This document shows, piece after piece, positions 63,639 through 64,000 of a stretch of DNA of 64,000 bases. Position 1 is the stretch's first letter, and each line of letters opens with the position of its first letter. Made by a program: the position numbers and the translations under genes. The notes below the pieces were generated by a model. That model was not told the origin of the DNA, did not search any database, and saw nothing but the letters and a program-made list of their open reading frames with translations. The stretch is taken from NCBI RefSeq assembly GCF_000147815.2, contig NC_015957.1, positions 3,906,001 to 3,970,000 on the forward strand, read 5' to 3'. This DNA comes from Streptomyces violaceusniger Tu 4113. GTDB lineage: Bacteria > Actinomycetota > Actinomycetes > Streptomycetales > Streptomycetaceae.

Positions 63639-64000
63639 GGTGGTGTGGCCTCGATGGTGTCCGGGGTGCTGGGGCCCCGGCAGCGTGCGACGTGTGCCCG
63701 AGTGGTGTCCCGTACGCGGCGTCGCACGGTCCGTGCGGGGCACGCGGCGAGGGGGGCCGCGGCGTGCCACTGCGACCGCGCGGCGCGGGGCTGCCGGGAC
63801 CAGGACCACCCGCTGGCTGGTGGTGCCGGGGCGTCGGCCCCGGTGGTGTGGCCTCGATGGTGTCCGGGGTGCTGGGGCCCCGGCAGCGTGCGACGTGTGC
63901 CCGAGTGGTGTCCCGTACGCGGCGTCGCACGGTCCGTGCGGGGCACGCGGCGAGGGGGGCCGCGGCGTGCCACTGCGACCGCGCGGCGCGGGGCTGCCGG
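63639..64000. repeat. Long tandem repeat, 203-base period, reaching the window end
   Basis: Bases 63639-63797 recur without change at 63842-64000 (159 bases identical). The DNA between also resembles the region before the first copy (GGGGCGTCGGCCC). No gene on either strand is convincing, and the array continues past the window. The other intergenic bases from 63571 show no further feature. Confidence 0.85.

Noticed and set aside
63593..63973. 126-residue minus-strand ORF in the 203-base repeat
   Set aside because: Arg/Pro/Thr-rich translation with repeats, no start signal and no family features.

Overview
The window looks like a stretch of a Streptomyces chromosome. GC content is very high, with strong third-position G/C bias, and GTG starts and 4-base ATGA/GTGA overlaps are frequent. 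Families typical of streptomycetes are present: a DUF397/XRE/ATPase triad, a DUF574-type methyltransferase, a PAP2-diacylglycerol kinase fusion, a DmdR-type iron box, and secreted Tat-type glycosidases. Species cannot be fixed from sequence alone. All functional calls are made by reading motifs; no database search was run.

Layout. (1) 1-5220: accessory DNA. Two lower-GC genes (a TPR-type regulator fragment and a HAD phosphatase) are followed by mobile-element debris: a broken large serine recombinase, a truncated membrane-protein gene, a frameshifted IS5-like element and an IS701-like element with perfect 18-bp ends inside a CTAG duplication. Both transposases carry disabling mutations. (2) 5222-9903: a carboxylic-acid module with a CitE-like lyase, a CaiB CoA-transferase, a LysR regulator and a CitMHS transporter. 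(3) 10061-22509: a zinc alcohol dehydrogenase, a GH92 mannosidase with a LacI-like operator, an operon of a glutamine-synthetase-like enzyme and an amidohydrolase (a split FluG) with an SDR nearby, an iron-siderophore binding lipoprotein with an iron box, and a CdaR regulator divergent from an MFS-amino-acid-dehydrogenase operon. (4) 22672-32539: a saccharolytic and PQQ region: GH105, a PQQ-type sugar dehydrogenase, a lyase-like secreted protein, GH27, GH29-CBM32, and a complete pqqABCDE operon. (5) 32630-46154: an unusual SDR with a zinc-ribbon-like extension, a GT4 glycosyltransferase, a two-component system, the WhiJ/abaA-like regulatory group, two transporters, an HxlR regulator with its operator beside a frameshifted reductase, and the PAP2-DAGK fusion. 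(6) 46302-54413: a GH95 enzyme, a deletion scar joining the C-terminal ends of a TetR regulator and a FAD monooxygenase, then a 56-residue small ORF, an XRE regulator, a HEIGH metallopeptidase, a 7-TM DUF6545-type protein and a P450. (7) 54728-64000: methylmalonyl-CoA mutase (mutA, mutB, meaB), an FhuF-like Fe-S protein, a hexapeptide acyltransferase, cobL and cobM, ending in a 203-bp-period repeat that runs off the window.

How the parts fit. The secreted glycosidases (GH92, GH105, GH27, GH29, GH95) would release sugars from plant or glycoprotein glycans. The PQQ-type dehydrogenase could oxidise such sugars outside the membrane, with cofactor made by the adjacent pqq operon. CobL and CobM contribute to B12, the cofactor of the mutase encoded about 3 kb upstream. 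The most open-ended locus is the small-ORF/XRE/HEIGH/DUF6545/P450 group at 50181-54413, which has the architecture of a peptide-controlled regulatory or RiPP-like system, although the peptide matches no family I recognise.
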